From contig NC_014393.1 in the NCBI RefSeq assembly GCF_000145275.1, positions 186,001 through 250,000 on the forward strand: DNA of 64,000 bases, given 5' to 3'. Positions 30,472 through 40,290 of the stretch are shown here, in pieces. The stretch is from Clostridium cellulovorans 743B (GTDB taxonomy: Bacteria > Bacillota > Clostridia > Clostridiales > Clostridiaceae). The stretch's first letter is position 1, and the number at the start of each line of letters is the position of its first letter. Below the pieces are notes generated by a model. That model was not told the origin of the DNA. It saw nothing but the letters and a program-made list of their open reading frames with translations, and ran no database searches. The translations under genes and the position numbers were made by a program.

Positions 30472-32280
30472 ATGAAAAAATTAAGAGGACTTATTTGTTT
30501 AACAACTACCTTAGGGGTAGTAAGTGGTTTTTTACCTCTAATAACGGCACAAGATGTACAAGCGGCACAAACTGTTACAACAACAACACCGTATATATCA
30601 ACAAAACAGCTATCTAATAGCAAAGTAGATGTAACTGGTGACGGAAAAGCTGATTATGTTACTGTATGGAATAACGGTGGAAAAAGAAATATTGCAACTT
30701 ATGTAGCAAATGGCAATGGAACATTCAAAGAGCTTGTTAATACAGTGAGTAGTGGTAGTTTTACAGCAGATGTAGTAGGAAGAGATACAGGAATTTTTGC
30801 AGATGTAACTGGTGATGGAAAAGCCGATTATATTGTACCGTGGAATAATAATGGAAAAAGAAGTTTTGCAACATATGTAGCCAAAAGCGATGGAACATTC
30901 AATGAATATGTTAATTCATCGAGTGAAGGCTCTTTCATAACAGATACAATGGGTATAGATATTGGAGTCTTTGCAGATGTAACTGGTGATGGAAAAGCTG
31001 ATTATATCGTGACTTGGAATAATAACGGCAAAAGAACCTTAACAACGTATGTAGCTAAAGGTGATGGAACATTCAGTACATTCGTCAACACATCAAGTAG
31101 TGGTAGTTTCACGGCAGATACAGTAGGTAGAGATACAGGAATCTTTACAGATGTAAATGGTGATGGAAAAACTGATTATGTTGTGACATGGAATAACAAT
31201 GGAAAAAGATCCTTTACAACATATTTAGCTAAAGGTGATGGAACATTTAGCGAATTCGTTAATACAGCCAGTGGCGGTACTTTCATGCTAGATACATTAG
31301 GCAGAGATACAGGGATTTTTGCAGATGTAACTGGTGACGGAAAAGCTGATTATATTGTACCTTGGAACAATAATGGGAAAAGATCCTTTGCAACATATGT
31401 AGGTAAGGCTGATGGAACATTTAACGAATTAGTTAGCAGTTCAAGTGTTGGTACCTTTAAAGCAGACTCTATTGGTAGAGATACGGGAACATTTACAGAT
31501 GTAACTGGTGATGGAAAGGTAGATTATATAGTATCTTGGAATAATGGTGGAAAAAGATCCTTTGCAACATATGTAGGTAAGGCTGATGGAACATTTAACG
31601 AACTAGTTAGTAGTTCAAGTGCTGGTACCTTTACAGCAGATTCTATGGGAAAAGATGTTGGGATTTTTGCAGATGTAACGGGAGATGGAAAAGCTGATTA
31701 TGTTGTACCTTGGAACAATAATGGGAAAAGATCCTTTGCAACATATGTAGCAAATGCTAATGGAACATTTAACGAACTTGTTACGACTTCAAGCAATGGC
31801 ACTTTTTTAGCAGATAAGATTGGTAGAGATTTAGGTGGATTAGTAGGCGATAGAGATTATAGCATAAATGATACCAGTATGTTCGTTGTTAAAACTGTTA
31901 CAATCGTCAAAACTGATGCAGAAATACTTATTGATTATGCAAAACAATTTTTAGGACTCCCATATAAAACAAATGGAACTACTCCTGATGGTTTTGATTG
32001 TTCTGGATTTGTTCAATATGTATATAAAAATGCTTTAAATATAGATGTAAGTAGGACAACCTATACACAAGTGGGGAAAGGTTATGATGTAGGAACAGAT
32101 ATTGCTAAATTGCAACTTGGAGATTTAGTGTTCTTTGGAGATTACGAAGCACCACACCATGTGGGTATATATGTCGGGAATGGTAAATGTATACATTCAC
32201 CTACAGAAGGTCAAAGTATTAAATATACTAATCTTAGTGATTTTGGAGATTTTTCTAGAGCTAGAAGAATAATTGGCTAA
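30472..32280 (+). CDS. Secreted seven-repeat FG-GAP/VCBS protein with NlpC/P60 peptidase domain
   Basis: A 602-residue secreted protein. A signal peptide (about 1-32, ending VQAA-Q) precedes seven repeats of about 58 residues, each opening with a calcium-binding-like DVTGDGKADY loop and followed by WNNNGKRSFATYV. Seven such repeats suggest a seven-bladed beta-propeller. The C-terminal NlpC/P60 domain (about 475-602) has the catalytic Cys510 in DGFDCSGFVQYV, His near 563 in HHVGIYVGNG and a further His in CIHSP. It should cleave D-Glu-diaminopimelate-type bonds of peptidoglycan. ATG follows AAAGGATG. The protein is paralogous to the next one over the propeller only. Confidence 0.88.
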   Translation: MKKLRGLICLTTTLGVVSGFLPLITAQDVQAAQTVTTTTPYISTKQLSNSKVDVTGDGKADYVTVWNNGGKRNIATYVANGNGTFKELVNTVSSGSFTADVVGRDTGIFADVTGDGKADYIVPWNNNGKRSFATYVAKSDGTFNEYVNSSSEGSFITDTMGIDIGVFADVTGDGKADYIVTWNNNGKRTLTTYVAKGDGTFSTFVNTSSSGSFTADTVGRDTGIFTDVNGDGKTDYVVTWNNNGKRSFTTYLAKGDGTFSEFVNTASGGTFMLDTLGRDTGIFADVTGDGKADYIVPWNNNGKRSFATYVGKADGTFNELVSSSSVGTFKADSIGRDTGTFTDVTGDGKVDYIVSWNNGGKRSFATYVGKADGTFNELVSSSSAGTFTADSMGKDVGIFADVTGDGKADYVVPWNNNGKRSFATYVANANGTFNELVTTSSNGTFLADKIGRDLGGLVGDRDYSINDTSMFVVKTVTIVKTDAEILIDYAKQFLGLPYKTNGTTPDGFDCSGFVQYVYKNALNIDVSRTTYTQVGKGYDVGTDIAKLQLGDLVFFGDYEAPHHVGIYVGNGKCIHSPTEGQSIKYTNLSDFGDFSRARRIIG

Positions 32281-32434
32281 CTAGTATAAATTTATTTGTA
32301 TTAAAGTGAGAATTTTAAAGCTTCAAGGACTGATAAGAATAATCAACATGTAATTTAATGAAAAGTAACGAGATTCAATTTAATGAAAAACAATGAAAAG
32401 CGATGGGATACAATGAGATATATGGGAGGTAAAT

Positions 32435-34438
32435 ATGAAAAATTTAAGGATAGTTAGTTATTTAACAACTGCGTTAGTGCTTGGTGGTGCTATTTTCCCA
32501 GCAGTAACAGCAAAAAATGTACAAGCTGCTACAAAAACAATTTCGTATATATCAACAAAGCCGCTATCTGCTAGCAAAGCAGATGTAACTGGTGATGGAA
32601 AAGCTGATTATGTTGCTGTATGGAATAACAGTGGGAAAAGAAATATTGCAACTTATGTAGCCAAAGGTGATGGAACATTCAATGAACTTATTAATACAGT
32701 TAGCAGTGGTAATTTTACATCAGATGCAGTAGGAAGAGATACAGGGATTTTTGCAGATGTAACTGGTGATGGAAAAGCTGATTATATTGTATCATGGAAT
32801 AATAATGGTAAAAGAACTCTTGCAACATATGTAGCCAAAGGTGATGGTACATTCAATGAATACGTTAATACATTCAGTGCAGGTACTTTTACAGCAGATA
32901 CAATGGAATCGGATACTGGAACCTTTACAGATGTAAATGGAGATAGAAAAGCCGATTATGTTGTAACATGGAATAATAGTGGAAAGAGATCCTTTACAAC
33001 ATATTTAGCTAAAGGTGATGGAACATTCAATGAATTTATTAACACAGCTAGTAGTGGTAGTTTTACAGCAGATACAGTAGGTAGAGATACAGGAATCTTT
33101 ACAGATGTAACTGGTGATGGAAAAACTGATTATGTTGTAACATGGAATAATAATGGAAAAAGATCCTTCACAACATATGTAGCTAAAGGTGATGGAACAT
33201 TTAATGAATTCGTTAATACATCTAGTGGCGGTACATTCATGCTAGATACATTGGGAAGAGATACAGGAATTTTTGCAGATGTAACTGGTGACGGAAAAGC
33301 TGATTATATTGTACCTTGGAACAATAATGGAAAAAGATCCTTTGCAACATATGTAGGTAAGGCTGATGGAACATTTAACGAATTAGTTAGTAGTTCAAGT
33401 ACTGGTACCTTCACAGCAGACTCTATTGGTAGAGATACAGGAACATTTACAGATGTAACTGGTGATGGCAAAGTGGATTATGTAGTATCTTGGAATAATA
33501 GTGGGAAAAGATCCTTTGCAACATATGTAGGTAAGGCTGATGGAACATTTAACGAATTGGTTAGTAGTTCAAGTGCTGGTACCTTCACAGCAGATTCTAT
33601 GGGAAAAGATGTTGGAATTTTTACAGATGTAACTGGAGATGGAAGAGCTGATTATGTTGTACCTTGGAATAATAATGGGAAAAGGTCCTTTGCAACATAT
33701 GTAGGTAAGGCTGATGGTAAGTTTAATGAACTTGTTACCACTTCAAGCAATGGTACTTTTTTAGCAGATAAGGTTGGACGAGATTTAGGAGTATTAGCAG
33801 GAGATAGAGATTCTAGCATAAATGACACAAGGGTATTTGTTGAACAAATAACACTAGCAGATACAATAAGTCCTAATAGTGGGACAGGTTTTTTATATAA
33901 ATATGAAGCAGAATTGATATCTAAGATAAATTTTATTAATTATAATAAATTTGGTACTGAGTTAGATACAATAAAAAGTATATACATAAACAATAAATCA
34001 ACTTATGACAATATAGCTAGTAAAACTAATATTCCATCAGCATTAATTTGTGCTCTTCACTATCGTGAATCTGGTTGTAATTTTGGTACATACCTGCATA
34101 ATGGACAACCTTTAGGACAAATTACTACAAAAGTTCCAGTTGGATTATACTTTACAGACTTTGCATCAGCCGCTATAGATGCTTTAACAAGAAAAAGCGA
34201 TATTAGAGATGATTATGGATTAAAATCTAGTTCGGTTGATATGGCTGCAATGGCTGGTTTTGCTGAACAGTATAATGGTACAGGATACCATGATTATCAT
34301 AGTATGCCTAGTCCATATGTATTCAATGGAACTAATGTGTACACAAGTGGGAAGTATACTTCGGACGGTAACTTCAATCAATATGTAATTGATGTACAAC
34401 CAGGCGTTTATATAATTCTAAAGAAATTAATGGGTTAA
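32435..34438 (+). CDS. Secreted seven-repeat FG-GAP/VCBS protein with lysozyme-like domain
   Basis: A 667-residue secreted protein with a signal peptide (about 1-32) and the same seven 58-residue repeats as its upstream neighbour. The C-terminal domain differs (about 500-667): SALICALHYRESGCNFGTYLHNGQPL resembles the lysozyme-like/lytic transglycosylase domains of phage-type cell wall hydrolases, with a candidate catalytic Glu in HYRES. Repeats 5-7 are nearly identical in DNA to those of the first gene, which points to recent gene conversion. ATG follows GGGAGG. A duplicated terminator follows. Confidence 0.83.
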   Translation: MKNLRIVSYLTTALVLGGAIFPAVTAKNVQAATKTISYISTKPLSASKADVTGDGKADYVAVWNNSGKRNIATYVAKGDGTFNELINTVSSGNFTSDAVGRDTGIFADVTGDGKADYIVSWNNNGKRTLATYVAKGDGTFNEYVNTFSAGTFTADTMESDTGTFTDVNGDRKADYVVTWNNSGKRSFTTYLAKGDGTFNEFINTASSGSFTADTVGRDTGIFTDVTGDGKTDYVVTWNNNGKRSFTTYVAKGDGTFNEFVNTSSGGTFMLDTLGRDTGIFADVTGDGKADYIVPWNNNGKRSFATYVGKADGTFNELVSSSSTGTFTADSIGRDTGTFTDVTGDGKVDYVVSWNNSGKRSFATYVGKADGTFNELVSSSSAGTFTADSMGKDVGIFTDVTGDGRADYVVPWNNNGKRSFATYVGKADGKFNELVTTSSNGTFLADKVGRDLGVLAGDRDSSINDTRVFVEQITLADTISPNSGTGFLYKYEAELISKINFINYNKFGTELDTIKSIYINNKSTYDNIASKTNIPSALICALHYRESGCNFGTYLHNGQPLGQITTKVPVGLYFTDFASAAIDALTRKSDIRDDYGLKSSSVDMAAMAGFAEQYNGTGYHDYHSMPSPYVFNGTNVYTSGKYTSDGNFNQYVIDVQPGVYIILKKLMG

Positions 34439-34440
34439 TA

Positions 34441-34530
34441 TTTAATTTTTATGACTACATTTTAGTAATAACACTGATTTAATAGGGATCAGTGTTATTA
34501 CTTTTTTGCTAGAAATAAAGTTTCATTGGG
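34441..34530 (+). repeat. Terminator-containing direct repeat, copy 2
   Basis: The near-identical partner of 30041-30130, placed directly after the second FG-GAP gene, where it acts as terminator (AGTAATAACACTGAT/ATCAGTGTTATTAC plus T-run). Similarity continues about 40 bases past the hairpin. The rest of the gap to 34738 shows no peptide gene. Confidence 0.8.
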
Positions 34531-34738
34531 TATAGAAAAGTAGGTGCACAGTTTATTGGGTATAGACAAAGTAGGTACACAGCTTATAAAGATGGTTATG
34601 AATGGTTTTTAAATTAAATAATTAAGTCTTATAAGTGAAATATATGTTAAATTATAATATTATTGAAGAAAATAGTATAATTTTGGATAGGAAATAGTGT
34701 ATAATAAGTAGAGATAAAACATAAAATTCGGAGGAATT

Positions 34739-36970
34739 ATGAGCGATTTACTAAAAAAATATCATTGCGTAAAACAACATGATATAAAAGATTGTGGGGC
34801 AGCTTGTATAGCTACTATAGCAAAACAATATGGGTTAAAGATACCAATATCTAAGATAAGAGAATTAGCGGGTACAGATATGAAGGGGACCTCTGCTTTT
34901 GGAGTTATAAAGGCAGCAGAAGCATTAGGGTTCACTGCTAAAGGGGTAAAAGCATCAAAGCCAGAGGATATTTTTTCCGAGTTTCCAAAACCAGCGATTG
35001 CACATGTAATAATTGATGAATCTTTATTGCATTATGTAGTTATACATAGTGTTACAAAAAAAGAAATATTAGTAGCAGATCCAGCGGAAGGTATAGTTAA
35101 ATACACTCCAGAAAAGTTCTTTAAGATTTGGACAGGCGTACTGATTTTTATGACGCCAGCTGTTGCTTTTAAAACAGGGGATGAGACTAAAGGATTATTC
35201 CAGAGATTTTGGGGCTTGATAAAGGTCCAGAAAAATCTTTTAACAAATATTTTTATATCGTCTATGCTAATAACATTATTGGGTATAGCCGGCTCTTTCT
35301 ATTTTAAATTCTTGATTGATGATATTTTGCCAAACAACTTAGGTAATAGCTTACTGGTTATATCTGTAGCTATGATTGGACTCATTATTTTCAGGATAAT
35401 AACTGAATTCTTTAGAAGTTTATTGCTTATGCATATGTCGCAGAACATAGATATACCGCTTCTTTTGGGATACTACAACCATGTAATAGATTTACCTATG
35501 AACTTCTTTGGTACAAGACAGGTTGGAGAAATAATATCAAGATTTAACGATGCAGGTAAGATCAGAGATGCCATATCACAAACAACTTTAACTATTATGA
35601 TTGATACTGTTATGGCTATTGCTGGCGGAATAATTTTATATATGCAGAGTCCAAAATTATTTTGGTCATGTTTTATTCCAATTGCATTATATATGGTTTT
35701 AGTATTTGCCTTTAAGAGTTCCCTTGAGAAGGTAAATAGAAAGGTTATGGAGGATAATGCTGAATTAACTTCTTACTTAGTTGAAGGTATAGAAGGAATA
35801 GAGACTGTTAAGGCTTACAATGGAGAAAGAAAAGTTAATTTAGAAACTGAGAAAAGATTTATAAAGCTTATAAAGTCGGTTTTTAAGCATGGCTATGTAA
35901 ACAATCTTCAAGCAACTTTGAAAAACACTGTAAAAGGTATTTTTGGCATTGTGGTTTTATGGATAGGAGCTAGACTGGCTATGAAGGGTGAGATAACAGT
36001 AGGTGCGCTTATAAGTTTTAATGCGTTACTAGCTTACTTTATTGAGCCGATTGAAAGAATGATTGATTTGCAGCCTGAATTACAAAGTGCTATGGTTGCA
36101 GCTGATAGATTAGGAGAAATCCTAGACCTTGAAAAAGAAAGAGCACAAAATGAAAATAAAAAGATAACACCAACTACTCTTTTAGGTGATATTGTTTTAA
36201 AAGATGTAGACTTTAGATATGGTACAAGGCAATTGGTCTTAAAAAATATCAATATGCACATTAAAAAAGGTGAGAAGGTAGCTTTGGTAGGGGAAAGTGG
36301 TTCTGGAAAGACGACTATAGCAAAACTTCTTATGAATTTCTATGGCATAGAGAAAGGTGAGCTTACGATAAACGATTATAACATCAAAGATATAAGCTTA
36401 GATGTTTTAAGAGATAAGGTGTCTTATATTTCCCAGGATTCCTTCTTCTTCTCTGGAACTATTATGGAAAATATGGAGTTTGCAAATTGTGATGCTACCT
36501 TTGAAGAGATTATCGAAGCATGTAAAATGACTCAAATTCATGATTTTATTAATGATATGCCAACGAGATACGAAACCTTGTTAGAGGAGAAAGGTAGCAA
36601 CCTTTCAGGTGGACAAAGACAGAGATTAGCTATTGCTAGAGCACTTTTGAAAAAGCCAGAGATTCTTATAATGGATGAGGCTACTTCAAATCTAGATTCT
36701 ATAACAGAAAAGGCTATAGAAAAAACTATAGAGGAATGTACTAAAAATGTTACAACAGTAATAATTGCACATAGATTAAGCACTATTATGAAATGTGACA
36801 AGATATACGTTATGGAAAAAGGTGAAGTTATTGAAGAAGGAACTCATAAGGAGCTGCTAAGTAAAAAAGGTTATTATTATAGATTGTGGAGTGGACAAAC
36901 TTCTGATGCTGAAGCTGAAGTTGCATCTGCGGTAGATCCATTAAGCGGAGGTGATAGCCATGAGATATAA
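34739..36970 (+). CDS. Peptidase-containing ABC transporter (bacteriocin-type exporter)
   Basis: A 743-residue PCAT. The N-terminal C39 peptidase (about 1-130) has catalytic Cys19 in KDCGAAC, His98 in LLHYVV and Asp114 in VADPA. The middle is a six-helix ABC membrane domain (about 160-450), and the C-terminus an ATPase (about 480-720) with Walker A GESGSGKTT, signature LSGGQRQR and Walker B ILIMDEATSNLD. Such proteins remove double-glycine leaders from peptides and export the mature product. ATG follows CGGAGGAAT. The next gene overlaps its end. No candidate precursor peptide is seen in the flanking gaps, so the cargo is unknown. Confidence 0.92.
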   Translation: MSDLLKKYHCVKQHDIKDCGAACIATIAKQYGLKIPISKIRELAGTDMKGTSAFGVIKAAEALGFTAKGVKASKPEDIFSEFPKPAIAHVIIDESLLHYVVIHSVTKKEILVADPAEGIVKYTPEKFFKIWTGVLIFMTPAVAFKTGDETKGLFQRFWGLIKVQKNLLTNIFISSMLITLLGIAGSFYFKFLIDDILPNNLGNSLLVISVAMIGLIIFRIITEFFRSLLLMHMSQNIDIPLLLGYYNHVIDLPMNFFGTRQVGEIISRFNDAGKIRDAISQTTLTIMIDTVMAIAGGIILYMQSPKLFWSCFIPIALYMVLVFAFKSSLEKVNRKVMEDNAELTSYLVEGIEGIETVKAYNGERKVNLETEKRFIKLIKSVFKHGYVNNLQATLKNTVKGIFGIVVLWIGARLAMKGEITVGALISFNALLAYFIEPIERMIDLQPELQSAMVAADRLGEILDLEKERAQNENKKITPTTLLGDIVLKDVDFRYGTRQLVLKNINMHIKKGEKVALVGESGSGKTTIAKLLMNFYGIEKGELTINDYNIKDISLDVLRDKVSYISQDSFFFSGTIMENMEFANCDATFEEIIEACKMTQIHDFINDMPTRYETLLEEKGSNLSGGQRQRLAIARALLKKPEILIMDEATSNLDSITEKAIEKTIEECTKNVTTVIIAHRLSTIMKCDKIYVMEKGEVIEEGTHKELLSKKGYYYRLWSGQTSDAEAEVASAVDPLSGGDSHEI

Positions 36971-38420
36971 AATAGAGTATCTGGATGAATTAACTGATTC
37001 TAGAGAAATACTCCAAGCCAAGCCAAGAGGTTTCTCTAGATATATGATGTATATAATTATTGCTTTATTGGCAGCAATATTAACTTGGTCTTGTTTTGCT
37101 AAAAAGCAGATAACAGTAAAATCACAAGGAATAGTTAGACCACAAGAGGAAATCTTTAAAGTGGCTAGTGGAACTACTGGAATCATTACTTCTATGAACT
37201 TAAAAGAAGGTATGGAGGTAAAGAAGGGTGATGTTTTAGTAAGCGTTAATGGTGAGGAAATATCACTAGAAAAGAATGCTTTAGAAAAAAGCTTAAAGGA
37301 TAAGAACGCAGAGTTATCAGCAAATAATAAGCTTAAAAGTTCTGTGCTAGATGGAGTTAACCATCTAAATGCGGCCGATCCAGTGGAAGGTGAGTACAGT
37401 AAAAAGTACGATCTATATGCTAAAAATTTAGAGAGTGGCAATACTGAGGCTAATTCTGTAGAAGTTCAGAAAAACAGCCTTCAGGAAACCATAAATGACT
37501 TAAATACTCTTTTAAAATCTGTAGAAGAGGAACACAACTATTTTGATCAAGCACATTATATGTATTATCAATATGAGGATTATGAAATTAGCTTGAAGGC
37601 TTATAGAGAGCAAATACAAAAGGATCAAAACAATATAAATACATATCAAGGAACTTTAAATACCCTTATAAGCAAAGGAACACTTGATGAGGCTCAGCAA
37701 GCTAAAAAGGAGAGTTTGGAGGCTAATATTCAGACCTTAAAAGATAGAATAGATGCAACAAATCTTGAAATAACCAAGTTAAAGAACAGTCAAAGACTAA
37801 CAATCAGAAACAGAATATCAGAAGCTCAAAGCAAATTAAAGGAAACTACCGCAATTTCCTCAAGCAATTCTTATAAGGAACAATATATTTCTAATTTGGA
37901 TAGCACAATTGCTTCTTTAGAAACTGCTATTTCTGAATTAAAGCTTAACTTAGATTTAGCATCAGCTAAGGTTGCAGCAACGACAATTAAAGCTGAGTAT
38001 GATGGAGTTATAAACCTAAGTAATGCATTTAAGGTTGGAGATGTGGTCCAACCAGGAACGGAGCTTGCAAAGATAATTCCTAAGGATAATTCTGAATTCG
38101 TAGTAGATACATATATTGAAAATGTTAGCTTTGGTGAAATATCTGAAGGCAAGGATGTTATTATCGAATTTATGGCATTGCCTCAAAGTGAATATGGAGT
38201 AGTTAAAAGCAAATTAACAAATATAAGTACCGACGCAAAGGTTAATGAGCAACAAGGTAGCTATTATACGGCTACTTGTAGTATTCCAACTACTTTCATG
38301 ACAAAGAAGGATGGAACAAAGGTGGACATTAGAAATGGAATGTTGGTCCAAGTTAGAATAATAAATAGAGAAGTAACTTATATGAGGTATTTTCTTGAAA
38401 GCCTTAGTATATTGAATTAA
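36960..38420 (+). CDS. HlyD-like bacteriocin secretion accessory protein
   Basis: A 486-residue membrane-fusion-type protein: one transmembrane helix (about 24-43), a biotinyl/lipoyl-like half motif (GTTGIITSMNLKEGMEVKKGDVL), a long coiled-coil hairpin (about 95-345) and a second lipoyl half (TTIKAEYDGVINLSNAFKVG), then a beta-barrel. It works with the PCAT exporter next to it to move peptides across the envelope. ATG at 36960 overlaps the exporter gene by 11 bases and follows GGAGGTG. The GTG at 36951 lies too close to that site. Confidence 0.88.
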   Translation: MRYKIEYLDELTDSREILQAKPRGFSRYMMYIIIALLAAILTWSCFAKKQITVKSQGIVRPQEEIFKVASGTTGIITSMNLKEGMEVKKGDVLVSVNGEEISLEKNALEKSLKDKNAELSANNKLKSSVLDGVNHLNAADPVEGEYSKKYDLYAKNLESGNTEANSVEVQKNSLQETINDLNTLLKSVEEEHNYFDQAHYMYYQYEDYEISLKAYREQIQKDQNNINTYQGTLNTLISKGTLDEAQQAKKESLEANIQTLKDRIDATNLEITKLKNSQRLTIRNRISEAQSKLKETTAISSSNSYKEQYISNLDSTIASLETAISELKLNLDLASAKVAATTIKAEYDGVINLSNAFKVGDVVQPGTELAKIIPKDNSEFVVDTYIENVSFGEISEGKDVIIEFMALPQSEYGVVKSKLTNISTDAKVNEQQGSYYTATCSIPTTFMTKKDGTKVDIRNGMLVQVRIINREVTYMRYFLESLSILN

Positions 38421-38600
38421 TAAGATCTAAGTAATATTATAAGGTAACATATAAGTTTTAAATAATACTCCTCGAATAGTTGTACAACTTCGTATTAAAG
38501 GGTAACATATAAGTACAAAGGCAAAACTATATCTAAGACTTATTTAATAGTTAGAAGCTGCTATAAGTTATGAAACAACTTTAAAGAAGTATATACATAA

Positions 38601-38668
38601 TAAACAAGATAATATCTTTTGAGAAAACACAGTTATGAGAAGCGGACGCAAAATAACTGTGTTTTTGC
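38601..38668 (+). repeat. Duplicated terminator, copy 1 (after exporter operon)
   Basis: Terminator hairpin AAAACACAGTTAT/ATAACTGTGTTTTT with loop GAGAAGCGGACGCAAA, preceded by TAAACAAGATAATATCTTTT. It is almost identical to 39824-39889. Downstream, before the first inhibitor gene, an inverted repeat ATTAAACCA/TGGTTTAAT (38688-38711) may be an operator. Confidence 0.8.
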
Positions 38669-38765
38669 ATTCCACATAAAGTTTGCAATTAAACCATAAA
38701 TTTGGTTTAATGATGGGTGAATGTATTAATAGTAAAAAAATATAAGTCTTGGGGAGGAAAAGATA

Positions 38766-39701
38766 ATGTTAAGGAAGAAAAAGAAATTTATCAGTAAGGT
38801 ATTACTTGTAAGCATGTGTGCCAGTATAGTCCCAGCGACAGTAGCCTTGGCAGAAGAAAATACTGCTACTCAAGAAAACGTATCCAATGGTCTTACACCG
38901 ACGCCAACAACTAGTCAACTACGAGGAACAGCTTCAATATCATTAAAATCTAATGCAACAACAGGATATTCATGGACATATTCTATTGTTCAAGGAGACA
39001 GTATAGTGCAAACTTTAAAAGGATATAGATCAGATGATACTTCAGGAACTATAGATGGTAGTGGTGGAACTGATTTTTGGCAATTTAAAAGCGTAAAGGA
39101 AGGCTCAACTACACTGAGATTTCAATACTCACGTTCAGGGGAGAACACTGTAGCTGAAACAAGGGAATTTATTGTTACTGTTGATAACACAATGAATATA
39201 ACAGTAAAGGAAACTGGTAAAACAGCACAAATAAAATTAGAATCCAATCCTTCAACAGGTTATCAATGGAGCTATATTGGTATGCAAAAAAGTGTTTTAG
39301 TAGAGGATTCAAAGATATATGTAACAGCTGCTGAGCAAGAGGGTAAAATTGGTAGTGGAGGAACAGATATTTGGATATTTAGGGGTTTGCAGGAGGGACC
39401 AGTTATACTAGAATTTAAATATCGATATCCATGGACAGGACCTGCAATTAAGACTAAATTTTTTAAGCTTACAGTAGATAAAGAGCTTAATGTTGATGTA
39501 ACATATCTAGGAGAGCCGACTTCTCAGACATTCAATGATATAAATGGGGATGGTAAGGTTAACCTAATTGATTTTGCACTATTAAAAAAATATCTATTAG
39601 ACAATACAGTTGTTATAAATAAAGATTTAGCAGATAGAAATTGTGATGGAAAGATTAATGCAATTGATGCTGCATTATTAAAAAAGGCTCTTTTAGCTTA
39701 A
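38766..39701 (+). CDS. Cellulosomal cysteine protease inhibitor, two chagasin domains plus dockerin (copy 1)
   Basis: A 311-residue secreted protein: signal peptide (about 1-29, ending VALA-EE), two chagasin-type (MEROPS I42) inhibitor domains (about 55-145 and 150-245) and a type I dockerin (about 255-311). Inhibitory loop motifs are present in both: NATTGYSW/NPSTGYQW, GSGGTDFW/GSGGTDIW, and in the second the canonical RYPW. The dockerin has two calcium-loop repeats (DINGDGKVNLIDFALLKKYL and DRNCDGKINAIDAALLKKAL). It should bind cohesins of a cellulosomal scaffoldin and block papain-like proteases. Such proteins are known as cyspins. ATG follows GGGGAGG. Confidence 0.9.
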   Translation: MLRKKKKFISKVLLVSMCASIVPATVALAEENTATQENVSNGLTPTPTTSQLRGTASISLKSNATTGYSWTYSIVQGDSIVQTLKGYRSDDTSGTIDGSGGTDFWQFKSVKEGSTTLRFQYSRSGENTVAETREFIVTVDNTMNITVKETGKTAQIKLESNPSTGYQWSYIGMQKSVLVEDSKIYVTAAEQEGKIGSGGTDIWIFRGLQEGPVILEFKYRYPWTGPAIKTKFFKLTVDKELNVDVTYLGEPTSQTFNDINGDGKVNLIDFALLKKYLLDNTVVINKDLADRNCDGKINAIDAALLKKALLA

Positions 39702-39823
39702 AGAGTTTTGTAATAAACCTAGGGTTTAGTTGAAGCCAGAATAAAGAATTACAGCCAGTTTTGTAGAGGCTAGGATATGTAATACAAGTTTATAAATCGC
39801 AGTAAGTACATATATATATGGAA

Positions 39824-39889
39824 TAAACAAGATAATATCTTTAGAAAACACAGTTATGAGAAGCGGACGCAAAATAACTGTGTTTTTGT
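39824..39889 (+). repeat. Duplicated terminator, copy 2 (after inhibitor copy 1)
   Basis: The near-identical partner of 38601-38668, including the conserved loop. It shows that the gene-plus-terminator unit was duplicated. Confidence 0.8.
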
Positions 39890-40067
39890 ATTTCAGCTTA
39901 TCCTAAGGCTTTTCTATAAACAAAGATGAGAGTCAGTATTTATATATAAGTTCAGGTGAATAAACAAAAATTGGCTTGTGTAGGTATATATAAGTTCAGA
40001 GTATAACTCCCATTGATTTCAGTAAGGGGTATATGTACGTAAATGCAGAAATATTATTGGAATTTAT

Positions 40068-40170
40068 CTAGTTGTATGGCTGGATAATTGGGTGGTTAGA
40101 TAAGTTGAACAATTGTATGGTACATAAATTAAGCAAGTTGAGCAATTAGATGGTTATATAAATTGCAATA
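40068..40170. repeat. Degenerate intergenic tandem repeat, about 32 bases x 3
   Basis: Three poorly conserved units containing AAGTTGARCAATTR and ATGGT within the 589-base gap between inhibitor copies 1 and 2. A promoter for copy 2 (TTTACA 40207-40212, 18-base spacer, TATAAT 40231-40236) follows. Confidence 0.45.
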
Positions 40171-40290
40171 AGACATTTGTATACATGAACAAAGATTCAA
40201 ATGGTGTTTACAAATATGATATAAATTTAATATAATAATGCACGATTGTATAATTAGATAAAAATATCTATTTTTAGGGAGGAAAAGATA

